Assembly: GCF_037083825.1 (NCBI RefSeq) | Contig: NZ_JBAPLU010000011.1 | Coordinates: 74,843-138,842 of the forward strand | Direction of reading: 5' to 3' | Source of the DNA: Klenkia sesuvii | GTDB taxonomy: Bacteria; Actinomycetota; Actinomycetes; Mycobacteriales; Geodermatophilaceae | DNA length: 64,000 bases | Shown here: piece by piece, positions 17,013 through 25,005 of the stretch | Numbering within the stretch: the stretch's first letter is position 1 | How the letters are laid out: each line of letters opens with the position of its first letter | Position numbers and translations under genes: made by a program | Notes under the pieces: generated by a model | What the model saw: the letters and a program-made list of their open reading frames with translations, nothing else | What the model was told of the DNA's origin: nothing | Database searches by the model: none

Positions 17013-17540
17013 ACCGAGCCGGGCCAGCACCGCGGTCTGCCGGTCGGCGTCGGCGTCGACCGGCAGCGCCGGGGCGCAGATGCCGTCCATGTGCAGGGCG
17101 TCGCCGAAGGAGTCGGCGCCGGCAGCCGTCCGGTCGAGCTCGGCGTCGGTGAGCGCCTCGTCGCCGCCGGTGGCCCGGGCGACGTCCCAGCGGTGCACGA
17201 CCATGTCCCACACGTAGAACTGCTCCAGCGTGGCCCCGACGGTCGTGGGCCCGAAGAACCCGTCGTAGCGCGTGCCGACCAGCTCGTCGGTCAGCGCCGC
17301 ACCCACCGCGTCGGCGTGCGCCCGGAACACCTCGGCCGGGTCGCCGGTGGGCGCCGGCCCGAGGTCGGCGCCGTGCGTGGCCAGCAGCTCGCGCTGGGTG
17401 TCCACGACGTGCGCGACGACGTCGGCCGCCGTCCACCCCTCGCAGGGGGAGGGCGCGGACCAGCGGTCGGCGGGGACGGCGTCGAGGACGGCGGACAGCG
17501 CCGCGGCGGTGGATCGGTAGGAGGTCGCGGTGTCGGTCAT
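17001..17540 (-). CDS. TIGR03086-type metal-binding, DinB/maleylpyruvate-isomerase-like protein
   Basis: The 179-residue protein resembles the actinobacterial TIGR03086/DinB_2 four-helix-bundle family. It has RWSAPSPCEGWTAADVVAHVVDTQRELL near residues 28-55 and FYVWDMVVHRWDVARATG near 108-125. The histidines in VAHV and VVHRWD are the usual metal ligands. Members include mycothiol-dependent enzymes and many of unknown function; a mycothiol link is possible in this lineage but not shown. The ATG at 17540 has GGTGGGG just upstream. It is divergent from the AraC-type regulator. Confidence 0.8.
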   Translation of the reverse strand: MTDTATSYRSTAAALSAVLDAVPADRWSAPSPCEGWTAADVVAHVVDTQRELLATHGADLGPAPTGDPAEVFRAHADAVGAALTDELVGTRYDGFFGPTTVGATLEQFYVWDMVVHRWDVARATGGDEALTDAELDRTAAGADSFGDALHMDGICAPALPVDADADRQTAVLARLGRRA

Positions 17541-17578
17541 GGTCCCCACCGTGGTCCGCGTCGGGCAGGCTGGTCTTG

Positions 17579-18487
17579 ATGGAACCCGACAGCACCGACG
17601 CCGTCGAGCGCGCGCACCTGCGGGCGCCCGGCGACCGCTCGCACACCATGCACCGCTACGCGCCGCCGGCCGAGCTCGTGCCGCTGGTGCAGCGGTTCTG
17701 GATCCCGGTCTGGTCGGTGCCGCCGGGGCAGGAGTCCACCCAGCACGTGCTGCAGTACCCGGTCGCCCTGCTCGTGGTGGCGCCCGACTACGCCCGCTTC
17801 TACGGCGTGGTCACCGGGCTCTCGGCGACCACCCTCACCGGCGACGGCTGGGCGGTCGGGGTGATGCTGACCCCGGCCGCCGGGGCGCTCGTGGCGGGTG
17901 TCGACATGTCGACCTTCACCGACCGGCACGTCGACCTGACCGAGGTGCTGGGCGCCACCGACCTGCCCGCGCGGGTGCGTGCCGCGATGGCCGCCGACCC
18001 GTGCTCCGCCGCGGCCCACCGGGCGGCGACGACGGCGTTCGCCGACGTGCTGCGGCCGCTGCTGCCGGTGGACGCCGAGGGCGAGCTGGTCGACCGCGTG
18101 GTGGCCCTGGTGGAGAGCCGCCCCGACCTGCTGCGGGTGGCCCAGCTGTGCGAGGCGACCGGGCTGGGCGAGCGGGCCCTGCAGCGGCTGCTGCAGCGCC
18201 GGCTCGGGCTGACGCCGAAGTGGTTGATCCAGCGGCGCCGGCTGCACGAGGCCGCCGAGGCGCTGCGGCACGGCGAGGGGGCGATGGCCCAGACCGCCGC
18301 ACTGCTGGGGTACGCCGACCAGGCGCACTTCACCCGCGACTGGACGGCGGTCACCGGTACCCCACCGGGCCGCTTCGCCGCCGCGCACCGCGCTCAGCCG
18401 AACGGGCCCGCACCCGCCCGCGAGACGACCCCCGGCACGCCGTCGGCCTCGAAGACGGTGATGTCGTCGGCGCCGTCCACGACGTAG
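17579..18487 (+). CDS. AraC-family transcriptional regulator
   Basis: This 302-residue protein has an N-terminal DUF6597-like sensor part (residues 10-150, YAPPAELVPLVQRFWIPVW) and a C-terminal AraC DNA-binding domain at about 190-270. Both helix-turn-helix motifs are visible: LRVAQLCEATGLGERALQRLLQRRLGLTPKWLIQRRRLHEAA, then AQTAALLGYADQAHFTRDWTAVTGTPPGRF. The last 30 or so residues read through the antisense of the convergent sigma-like gene. The two coding regions overlap by 94 bases, so the true C-terminus may be a recent extension. It starts 39 bases from the divergent DinB-like gene, a plausible target. Confidence 0.87.
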   Translation: MEPDSTDAVERAHLRAPGDRSHTMHRYAPPAELVPLVQRFWIPVWSVPPGQESTQHVLQYPVALLVVAPDYARFYGVVTGLSATTLTGDGWAVGVMLTPAAGALVAGVDMSTFTDRHVDLTEVLGATDLPARVRAAMAADPCSAAAHRAATTAFADVLRPLLPVDAEGELVDRVVALVESRPDLLRVAQLCEATGLGERALQRLLQRRLGLTPKWLIQRRRLHEAAEALRHGEGAMAQTAALLGYADQAHFTRDWTAVTGTPPGRFAAAHRAQPNGPAPARETTPGTPSASKTVMSSAPSTT

Positions 18488-20115
18488 GCCCACCCGGCCT
18501 CCAGCGCGGGGGTCTGCACGTCCGCCCCCGCGTCGTCGCTCAGTCGCACCTCGGTGCCGGCCGGGGCCACGACGACCGTGGTGGCCCCGAACGTCGAGGA
18601 GTCCGTCGCGTACCCGGCGCACCGGGTGACCACCGTGAGCGTGGCCAGGTCGGTGCCGGCCGGGTGGCTCTCCACCCCGCACGTGGCGATGCGGCCACCG
18701 CCGGTCCCGGTCGCCGTCCAGGCCGTCGAGGTGACCACGGCGCCGCTGGGGAACGTGACGGCCACCGTCACCGCCGACGCGGTGAGCCCGCCCGGGGCCG
18801 GGAAGCGACCCGCGCCCAGCACGGTGACCGGGAGGGCGGCGGGGTCCGCACCGGTGGGCGTGGCGACCTGGTCGAGCGCCGCGTCGTAGGCGGTGCGGTC
18901 GACCGGGCCCGGGCCGGACCGGGCGGCGCCGGGGTCGGTCCCGGGCGGGGCCGTCCAGGAGGTGTCGGACAGGTAGCTGGTCGGCGTCTCCTCGGCCACC
19001 ACCGCGTCCTCGCGCACCACCCGGTAGGCCAGCGCCGGCGGGCCCACCGCGCCGGGCAGCTCGACGGCCGCGACCCCATCCTGGGTGTCGACGCCGCTGA
19101 AGGACCGGGCGGCCGACCCGTCGGCGGCCACCACGAACCCGGGCGTGACCTCCACCCGGTCGCCGGGCTGGGTCACCACCAGCAGGGTGGTCGACCGCGG
19201 GGTGCCCACGGCCATCGACCAGGCGGCCGGGCCGGGGCCGGACACCCAGCTGGCCCCGGACAGCACCAGGTCGGCGGTGTCGGCGCCGGCCGGCCCGGTG
19301 AACCACGAGCTGACCAGGCCACCCGTGGTGGTCTGCACGAACAGCACCCACCGCCCTCCGGCGGCGTCGCCGGCGTAGACGAGGCGGCCCTCGTCGGGTC
19401 CCGGGTCCAGCCGGGCCCGCAGCGCCGCGACGAGGGCGTCGTCGTCCACGAGCGACCCCCGGGCCGGACCGGCCGACGGGCCGGCCACCCCGTCGGCGGT
19501 GGTGGCCCGGGCGGCCGGCGGGGTGCCGGCCGGCAGGGCGCCGGGCAGCCAGGCAGCCGCCGCGCCGAGGACGGCGACCGCGCCCGCCGCGAGCAACCCC
19601 CGCGACCAGCGGCGCCGGCGCGCGCCCCTGACCTCCGCGGCGAGCTCGTCGGCGGTCAGGTCGCGCTGGCCGGCCAGGGCGGCCAGGCCCTCCAGCCGGG
19701 CCGGCAGCTCGGTGGCCGGGACGCCGAGCCGGTCGGGCAGACCCCCGGTGGCCGCCCCGGGCACCAGCTCGGCGACCGCGGCGTCGTCCAGGCCCTCGAA
19801 CCAGCGCAGCACCACGGCGGTGCGCTCCGCCCGGGTCAGCCGGTCCAGGGCACGCGCGAGCTCGCGCGCGGCGGCGACGTCGGCGGGGGAGAGCCACCAC
19901 GGGTCGCCCGACGTCCCGGCCAGCACCGCCTCGCGGACGAGCCGGCGGCCCAGGTGCGCCCGCACCAGGCCGGGCAGGCCGCCGCCGCGCAGCTCGCCCC
20001 GCACCAGCAGGTCGCGGGCCGCGGCGTCACCACCGGTCAGCAGGTAGGCGGTGGGGAGGTGCGCGGAGGGCAGCCTGCCGGTCGGCTGCTCCCCGCGCTC
20101 GTCGGCCACCGGCAC
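18394..20115 (-). CDS. Membrane-anchored sigma-factor-like protein with large extracytoplasmic domain
   Basis: This 573-residue protein has an unusual order. Residues 1 to about 125 resemble an ECF sigma factor: helices with LVRGELRGGGLPGLVRAHLGRRLVREAVLAG, then LARALDRLTRAERTAVVLRWFEGLDDAAVAELV, like the start of region 4, but the rest of the recognition helix-turn-helix is not clear. One membrane segment follows near residues 170-195. The remaining 375 residues are Ala/Thr/Val-rich and beta-like, exposed outside, with two cysteines (TCGVE, TRCAGYA). This suggests a self-tethered regulator or a former sigma factor turned sensor. The GTG at 20115 has a strong GAGGAGG six bases upstream. Confidence 0.75.
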   Translation of the reverse strand: MPVADERGEQPTGRLPSAHLPTAYLLTGGDAAARDLLVRGELRGGGLPGLVRAHLGRRLVREAVLAGTSGDPWWLSPADVAAARELARALDRLTRAERTAVVLRWFEGLDDAAVAELVPGAATGGLPDRLGVPATELPARLEGLAALAGQRDLTADELAAEVRGARRRRWSRGLLAAGAVAVLGAAAAWLPGALPAGTPPAARATTADGVAGPSAGPARGSLVDDDALVAALRARLDPGPDEGRLVYAGDAAGGRWVLFVQTTTGGLVSSWFTGPAGADTADLVLSGASWVSGPGPAAWSMAVGTPRSTTLLVVTQPGDRVEVTPGFVVAADGSAARSFSGVDTQDGVAAVELPGAVGPPALAYRVVREDAVVAEETPTSYLSDTSWTAPPGTDPGAARSGPGPVDRTAYDAALDQVATPTGADPAALPVTVLGAGRFPAPGGLTASAVTVAVTFPSGAVVTSTAWTATGTGGGRIATCGVESHPAGTDLATLTVVTRCAGYATDSSTFGATTVVVAPAGTEVRLSDDAGADVQTPALEAGWAYVVDGADDITVFEADGVPGVVSRAGAGPFG

Positions 20116-20164
20116 AGTCAACCTCCTCGGCGCGGTCGGCCGCCGGTCGTGGCACCGTGACGTC

Positions 20165-21535
20165 GTGGAACGACCGACGTCCTGGCCCCGTGCCCTCGTC
20201 CGCGCCGTCCGGGGGTCGCTGTGGCCGGTCCCCGTGATCGGCGTGGTGGTGGCCATCGGGCTGGGCATCGCGCTGCCCGCCCTCGACGGGGCCCTCGAGG
20301 CCGGCGACGGCCAGAGCCCGCTCACCTTCGTGTTCGGCGGTGGGCCGTCGGCGGCCCGCGACGTCCTGGCCGCCATCGCCGGGTCGTTGATCTCGGTCAC
20401 CGGCCTGGTGTTCTCGCTGACCGTCGTGGCGATGCAGCTGAGCAGCAGCCAGTACTCGCCGCGGGTGCTGCAGACGTTCGTCACCGACCGGGTCGTGCAG
20501 TTCACCCTCGGCCAGCTGGTGCTGACGTTCGTCTACGCGCTGACGGTGCTGCGCACGGTGCGCACCGAGAGCGCCGGCCTCACGTCGCAGCCCTTCGTGC
20601 CGCGGCTGTCGATCACGGTGGCCTACGTGCTGACGCTGGGCGCGGTGGTGGGGCTGCTGCTCTTCCTCGGCCACATCACGAACGCGCTGCGGGTCGAGAC
20701 GATCATCCGCGACGTCCACGACGAGGCCACGCGGACCTTCGACGACGAGCTGGGCGCCGACCCCGACGCCGCGGCGCCCCGCCTCCCGGACGGGGAGGCG
20801 GTGCTGCTCACCGTCGGGGGCAGCGGGTTCCTGGTGGACGTCGACGACCGGGCCGTGGCCCGCGCCGCGCGGGAGGTCGGCGCGGTGGTGCTGCTCGACC
20901 CGTGCATCGGCGACCCGGTGCTCGCCCGGGTCCCGGTGGCGCACGTGTGGGCGGCCCCGGGCGCCGACCTCGCACCGCTGGAGCAGGCCCTGGAGGCAGG
21001 CCTGCACCTGGAGCACGAGCGCTCCCCGGCCCGGGACGTCGGCTACAGCCTGCGCAAGGTCGTCGACATCGCCGGTCGCGCCCTGAGCCCGGGGGTGAAC
21101 GACCCGACCACCGCCGTGCACGCGCTCAGCCACATCTCGGCGCTGCTCGGCGACGTCGCGCACCGCCCGCTGGGGCCGGCCGTCACCCGCGACGAGGACG
21201 GCGCGACCCGGTTCGTCGTCCCGCAGCGCACCCTCGAGTCCCTGGTGCGCCTGGGCCTGGAGGAACCGCTGCAGTACGCCGAGGGGTCGCCCGCGGTGCT
21301 GCGCCGCATCGCGGGGGTGCTGCGCGAGCTGGCCTGGCGGGCCCCGCGCGGGCGGCTGGACGACGTGGTCCGCGACTGGACCGCGCGGTTGGCCGCCACG
21401 GCGGGCCGCACCGCCGACCTGGACCCCGCCGAGGTGCGCGACTGGCGGTCCGACGTCGAGGACGCCCTCGCCGGTCGCTGGCCGCGGTCGTGGCCCGACC
21501 GGGCGGCGGCGCGCCAGCGGACGCTCCCGGGGTGA
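20165..21535 (+). CDS. DUF2254 membrane protein
   Basis: The 456-residue product matches the DUF2254 family. Four N-terminal membrane segments (about residues 15-35, 65-90, 115-135 and 150-175) include the conserved SLISVTGLVFSLTVVAMQLSSSQYSPRVLQTF. The soluble C-terminal half contains RDVGYSLRKVVDIAGRALSPGVNDPTTAV, a family hallmark. Function is unknown; a channel or sensor role has been suggested for related proteins. The GTG at 20165 is 49 bases from the divergent sigma-like gene, and the stop overlaps the next gene as GTGA. Confidence 0.85.
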   Translation: MERPTSWPRALVRAVRGSLWPVPVIGVVVAIGLGIALPALDGALEAGDGQSPLTFVFGGGPSAARDVLAAIAGSLISVTGLVFSLTVVAMQLSSSQYSPRVLQTFVTDRVVQFTLGQLVLTFVYALTVLRTVRTESAGLTSQPFVPRLSITVAYVLTLGAVVGLLLFLGHITNALRVETIIRDVHDEATRTFDDELGADPDAAAPRLPDGEAVLLTVGGSGFLVDVDDRAVARAAREVGAVVLLDPCIGDPVLARVPVAHVWAAPGADLAPLEQALEAGLHLEHERSPARDVGYSLRKVVDIAGRALSPGVNDPTTAVHALSHISALLGDVAHRPLGPAVTRDEDGATRFVVPQRTLESLVRLGLEEPLQYAEGSPAVLRRIAGVLRELAWRAPRGRLDDVVRDWTARLAATAGRTADLDPAEVRDWRSDVEDALAGRWPRSWPDRAAARQRTLPG

Positions 21536-22365
21536 GCCCGGCCGACCTCGTCGCGGCGCTGCGGGCCGCCGGCTGCGTCTTCGCCGAGGACGAGGCCGCC
21601 CTGCTGCTCGCCGACGGCCGGCCCCTCGCCGACCTGGTCGCCCGCCGGGTCGCCGGTGAGCCGCTGGAGCAGGTGCTGGGTTGGGTGGCCTTCTGCGGTC
21701 GGCGCGTGCTGCTGGACCCCGGTGTCTTCGTGCCGCGCCAGCGCACCGCGCTGCTGGTGGAGCAGGCGGTGGCGCTGGGCGGGCGGGTCGTGGTGGATCT
21801 GTGCTGCGGGTCCGGCGCGGTCGGCCTCGCGGTGGCCGACGGGCTCGGACGCGACGGGACGGGGGACGTCGGGACGGGCGACGTCGGGACGGGGGACAAC
21901 GGGACGGGGGACGTCGGGACGGGGCTCGACGGGCTGGAGGACGTCCACCTGGTCGCCGCGGACGTCGACCCGGTCGCCGTCGCCTGCGCCCGGCGCAACG
22001 GGGTGACCGCCGTGGTCGGCGACCTGTACGGGCCGTTGCCGGCCCAGCTGCGGGGCCGGGTCGACCTGCTCTGCGTCAACGCCCCCTACGTGCCCACCGA
22101 CGACGTCGCCGGCCTGCCCCCCGAGGCCCGCGACCACGAACCGGTGGCCGCCCTCGACGGCGGCCGCGACGGCCTGGACCTGCACCGGCGGGTCGCCGCC
22201 GGGGCGGGGGAGTGGCTGGCCCCCGGGGGCTCGGTGCTGCTGGAGACCAGCCGGGTGCAGGCCGCCGGCACGCTCGCCGCGGTCGCCGCCGGCGGCCTGG
22301 TCGCCCGCGTGGTCACCGACGACGACCGCGGCGCGACGGTCGTCGTCGGCACCCGCCCCGCCTGA
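21532..22365 (+). CDS. PrmC/HemK-related putative protein N5-glutamine methyltransferase
   Basis: The 277-residue protein has a HemK-like N-terminal helical domain with PLEQVLGWVAFCGRRVLLDPGVFVPRQRT. A class I methyltransferase domain follows, with VVDLCCGSGAVG near residue 88. The catalytic motif reads NAPYVP near residue 183, rather than NPPY as in true PrmC. This fits the TIGR03704-type PrmC-related family, whose substrate is unknown. The SAM domain carries an in-frame insertion of about 23 residues built from GTGDV units (bases 21856-21924), absent from typical members. The GTG overlaps the DUF2254 stop. Confidence 0.82.
   Translation: MSPADLVAALRAAGCVFAEDEAALLLADGRPLADLVARRVAGEPLEQVLGWVAFCGRRVLLDPGVFVPRQRTALLVEQAVALGGRVVVDLCCGSGAVGLAVADGLGRDGTGDVGTGDVGTGDNGTGDVGTGLDGLEDVHLVAADVDPVAVACARRNGVTAVVGDLYGPLPAQLRGRVDLLCVNAPYVPTDDVAGLPPEARDHEPVAALDGGRDGLDLHRRVAAGAGEWLAPGGSVLLETSRVQAAGTLAAVAAGGLVARVVTDDDRGATVVVGTRPA
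21856..21924 (+). repeat. 15-nt in-frame tandem repeat in the PrmC-like gene
   Basis: Four full units (21856, 21871, 21886 and 21901) and one partial unit of GGGACGGGGGACGTC encode GTGDV, GTGDV, GTGDN and GTGDV. Units differ by one to two bases. The repeat lies in a surface loop just after the SAM-binding glycine motif, so copy number could vary without breaking the frame. Confidence 0.85.
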
Positions 22366-22388
22366 CCCGGGCGCCCGTCCCCCTCCGA

Positions 22389-22446
22389 CGATCACGGACC
22401 TGCGTGCGGGACACACCGCGGCGCGGCGTCCCCAGGTCCGTGATCG
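22389..22446. repeat. Nested palindrome downstream of the methyltransferase gene
   Basis: Perfect 14-base arms (22389-22402 CGATCACGGACCTG and 22433-22446) enclose a second stem GGGAC/GTCCC. It starts 24 bases after the stop codon. It may terminate transcription from the left, and it shares the two-stem design of the element at 3555. Confidence 0.7.
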
Positions 22447-22478
22447 ACGGCGGTGCGAGCGGCGCGGGCAGTGCGGGC

Positions 22479-22550
22479 GGCGCGGGCGGTGCGGGCGGTG
22501 CGGGCGGCTCAGGCGGCGCGGGCGGTGCGGGCGGTGCGGGCGGCTCAGGC
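22479..22550. repeat. Perfect 36-bp tandem duplication containing a stop codon
   Basis: Bases 22479-22514 and 22515-22550 are identical and are themselves built from GCGGGCGGT-like 9-mers. The second copy holds the TCA (22545-22547) that is the reverse-strand stop of the flavoprotein gene. The first copy holds the same triplet in the same frame, so read-through would meet an identical second stop 36 bases later. Confidence 0.8.
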
Positions 22551-23474
22551 GGCGACCCGGGCGGCGTCCTCGGTGATGAGGTCCATGTTGATCTGCGCGC
22601 CGGCCAGCAGGCCCGCCGTCATCGCGCCCACGACCTGGGCCATCGGCTCGACCGCGTTGCCGGCCACCCACACGCCGGGCACCGACGTGCGGCCACCGCC
22701 GTCCGCGGCGATCTTCGTGCCGAGCACCAGGTCGCCCATCCGCAGGTCCTCCACCTGCAGCCCGAGACCGGCCAGGTGGTCGGTGCGGGCCCGCACGAAC
22801 GAGGCGACGACCACGGCGTCGCGCGGCACCACCTCGCCGTCGGCCAGCCGCACGCCCGAGAGCCGGTCGTCGGTGACCTCGACCGCGGCGACGGTGCCCT
22901 CGACCACGCGCACCCCCCGGGCGGTCAGCGTCGCCCGGTCCTCGGCCGAGAGCCCCACCCCGTGCGCGAACAGCACGACGTCCGGGCTCAGCTGGGAGAA
23001 CATCAGCGCCTGGTGCGCCGACATCGGGCTGGTGGCCAGCACCCCGATCGCCCGGCCACGCACCTCGTAGCCGTGGCAGTAGGGGCAGTGCAGCACGTCG
23101 CGGCCCCACCGCTCCGCCAGCCCGGCGACGTCGGGCAGCTCGTCGACCCCGCCGCCGGCCAGCAGCAGCCGGCGGGCGGTCAGGGTGCCGCCGTCGGCCA
23201 GCTGCACCTCGAAACCGCCCTCGACCGGTCGGGCGTCCACCACCTCGCCGGCCAGCACCCGCCCGCCGTAGCCCTCGAGCTCGCGCCGGCCGAGCGCGAG
23301 CAGCTCACGGGGCGCGATGCCCTCGTGGCCCAGCACGTTGTGCGCCCCGTCGGCCGGGGCGTTGCGCGGCCGGTCGTCGTCGACCACCACGACCGACCGC
23401 AACGACCGGGCCAGCGCCTTCGCGCCGCTGAGCCCCGCCGGTCCACCACCGATGACCACCACGTCTGCGTCCAT
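22545..23474 (-). CDS. Thioredoxin-reductase-like NAD(P)/FAD oxidoreductase
   Basis: The 309-residue flavoprotein has the FAD Rossmann motif GGGPAGLSGAKAL at residues 9-20 and the redox-active pair in HCPYCHGYEVRG near residue 130. A C-terminal FAD motif (SVPGVWVAGNAVEPMAQVVGAMTAGLLAG) is also present. The layout matches the thioredoxin reductase class II fold. However, the NADPH half is degenerate: ATSPMSAHQALMFSQLSPDV replaces the usual GGGDSA motif. Such proteins are found with unknown partners, and no thioredoxin gene is adjacent. The ATG at 23474 was chosen because the FAD motif follows at once; upstream the frame is open to 23561. Confidence 0.85.
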   Translation of the reverse strand: MDADVVVIGGGPAGLSGAKALARSLRSVVVVDDDRPRNAPADGAHNVLGHEGIAPRELLALGRRELEGYGGRVLAGEVVDARPVEGGFEVQLADGGTLTARRLLLAGGGVDELPDVAGLAERWGRDVLHCPYCHGYEVRGRAIGVLATSPMSAHQALMFSQLSPDVVLFAHGVGLSAEDRATLTARGVRVVEGTVAAVEVTDDRLSGVRLADGEVVPRDAVVVASFVRARTDHLAGLGLQVEDLRMGDLVLGTKIAADGGGRTSVPGVWVAGNAVEPMAQVVGAMTAGLLAGAQINMDLITEDAARVAA

Positions 23475-23554
23475 GCCGACGACGGTGCGGCGTGGCCAGC
23501 CGGTGCCGCAACGAACCGTGCCGCTTCGGCAAATCCGTACCGGTGCCGCCCACC

Positions 23555-23627
23555 GGGTCAACCCCTGCCGCCGCCCCCTCCGCCGCGCCGTGGCAGGGAG
23601 GGAAGGGGCGCCGACGGGGGTTGACCC
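23555..23627. repeat. Palindrome in the 207-bp gap between two minus-strand genes
   Basis: Arms GGGTCAACCCC (23555-23565) and its complement (23617-23627) are perfect, with further C-rich/G-rich complementarity inside. The gap between the acyl-CoA dehydrogenase start side and the flavoprotein start holds nothing else that can be recognised. It may mark the transcript end of the acyl-CoA dehydrogenase gene. Confidence 0.6.
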
Positions 23628-23681
23628 AGGCGGCGGCGCTAGAGGTGAGCGGCGGCGGGCGGTGAGCGGCGGGCTCCCGGC

Positions 23682-24917
23682 TCAGACGGTGACGGGCGGG
23701 ACCGGGACGACGGGTGCGCGGCCCAGCTCGGACATGGCCAACGAGCGCAGGTGCACCTCGTCGGGCCCGTCGAACAGCCGCATCGCCCGGTGCCAGCCGG
23801 CCATCGCGGCCAACGGGGTGACGTCGGTGACCCCGGCACCGCCGTGCACCTGAATGGCCCGGTCGATCACCCGCCCGGCTGCCCGCGGGACGGCGACCTT
23901 GGCGATGGCGATGAGGTCCTTGGCCGCCTTGTTGCCCTCGGTGTCGATCACCTGGCAGGCCTGGTGGCAGACCAGCCGGGCCTGGTCGACGTCGATGCGC
24001 GACTCGGCGATCTGCTGCTGCACCACGCCCTGCTCGGCCAGTGGCCGGCCGAAGGCGACCCGCTCGGTCACCCGGGCGACCATCATCGCCAGGGCCCGCT
24101 CGGCGGCACCGAGGGCGCGCATGCAGTGGTGGATGCGGCCGGGCCCGAGCCGGGCCTGGGCCGCGGCGAACCCGCCGCCCTCCTCGCCGATGACCGCCGA
24201 CAGCGGCACGCGCACGTCGTCGAAGCGCACCACGCCGTGGCCGTGCTGGTCGTGCTGGCCGAAGACCGGCAGGTCGCGCTCGACGGTGATGCCGGGGGTG
24301 TCCCGCGGAACGGCCAGCATCGACTGCTGGCGGTGCTTGTGCGCCGTGGGGTCGGTCTTGCCCATCACCACCAGGACGGCGCAGCGCGGGTCGAGCACGC
24401 CCGAGGTCCACCACTTGCGGCCGTTGATGACGTAGGAGTCGCCGTCGCGCTCGATGCGGGTCTCGATGTTGGTGGCGTCGCTGCTGGCCACGGCCGGCTC
24501 GGTCATCGCGAAGGCCGAGCGGATCTCACCGGCCAGCAGCGGCTCGAGCCACTGCTGCTGCTGCGCCGGGGTGCCCAGCAGGTGCAGCAGCTCCATGTTG
24601 CCGGTGTCGGGGGCGGCGCAGTTGATCGCCTCGGGGGCGAGGTCCAGGCTCCAGCCCGACAGCTCGGCGATGGGCGCGTACTCGAGCTGGGTGAGGCCGG
24701 ACTCGCTGGGCAGGAACAGGTTCCACAGACCCCGCTCGCGCGCGGTGGCCTTGAGCCGCTCGAGGACGGCGGGGGGCTCGTGGCCGTCGGGCCCGGCCGC
24801 CCGGCGGTCGCGCTCGTACTCGGCCTCGGCGGGCAGCACCTCCTCGCGGAGGAACTCGACCATGCGGGCGTGCAGGTCGAGCGCACGGGGTGACGGAGCG
24901 GTCAGCGAGTGCGTCAT
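23682..24917 (-). CDS. Acyl-CoA dehydrogenase
   Basis: This 411-residue flavoenzyme oxidises the alpha-beta bond of acyl-CoA substrates. Visible family parts are the N-terminal helical domain, the middle beta domain with AFAMTEPAVASSDATNIET (FAD/substrate loop) and KWWTSG, and the C-terminal helices. GPGRIHHCMRALGAAERAL and IQVHGGAGVTDVTPLA lie in the C-terminal part. DGPDEVHLRSLA near the end matches the ACAD10/11-like subgroup. AGGAAGG eight bases before the ATG is a good ribosome site. It is divergent from the XRE-TetR regulator, and with the cyclase and ligase it suggests a small acyl-CoA catabolic cassette. The natural substrate is unknown. Confidence 0.92.
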   Translation of the reverse strand: MTHSLTAPSPRALDLHARMVEFLREEVLPAEAEYERDRRAAGPDGHEPPAVLERLKATARERGLWNLFLPSESGLTQLEYAPIAELSGWSLDLAPEAINCAAPDTGNMELLHLLGTPAQQQQWLEPLLAGEIRSAFAMTEPAVASSDATNIETRIERDGDSYVINGRKWWTSGVLDPRCAVLVVMGKTDPTAHKHRQQSMLAVPRDTPGITVERDLPVFGQHDQHGHGVVRFDDVRVPLSAVIGEEGGGFAAAQARLGPGRIHHCMRALGAAERALAMMVARVTERVAFGRPLAEQGVVQQQIAESRIDVDQARLVCHQACQVIDTEGNKAAKDLIAIAKVAVPRAAGRVIDRAIQVHGGAGVTDVTPLAAMAGWHRAMRLFDGPDEVHLRSLAMSELGRAPVVPVPPVTV

Positions 24918-25005
24918 GATCAGCCTTCCTGAACACGTGCGCCGGTGCACGGTGGCGGCACGCTAGCAGCGCCCGCCGACACGGACGGCGGGAGGAGCGG
25001 GTGGG

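Noticed and set aside
22451..22555. CRISPR-like repeat array
   Set aside because: The GCGGGCGGT units are continuous with no spacers; it is a simple tandem repeat.
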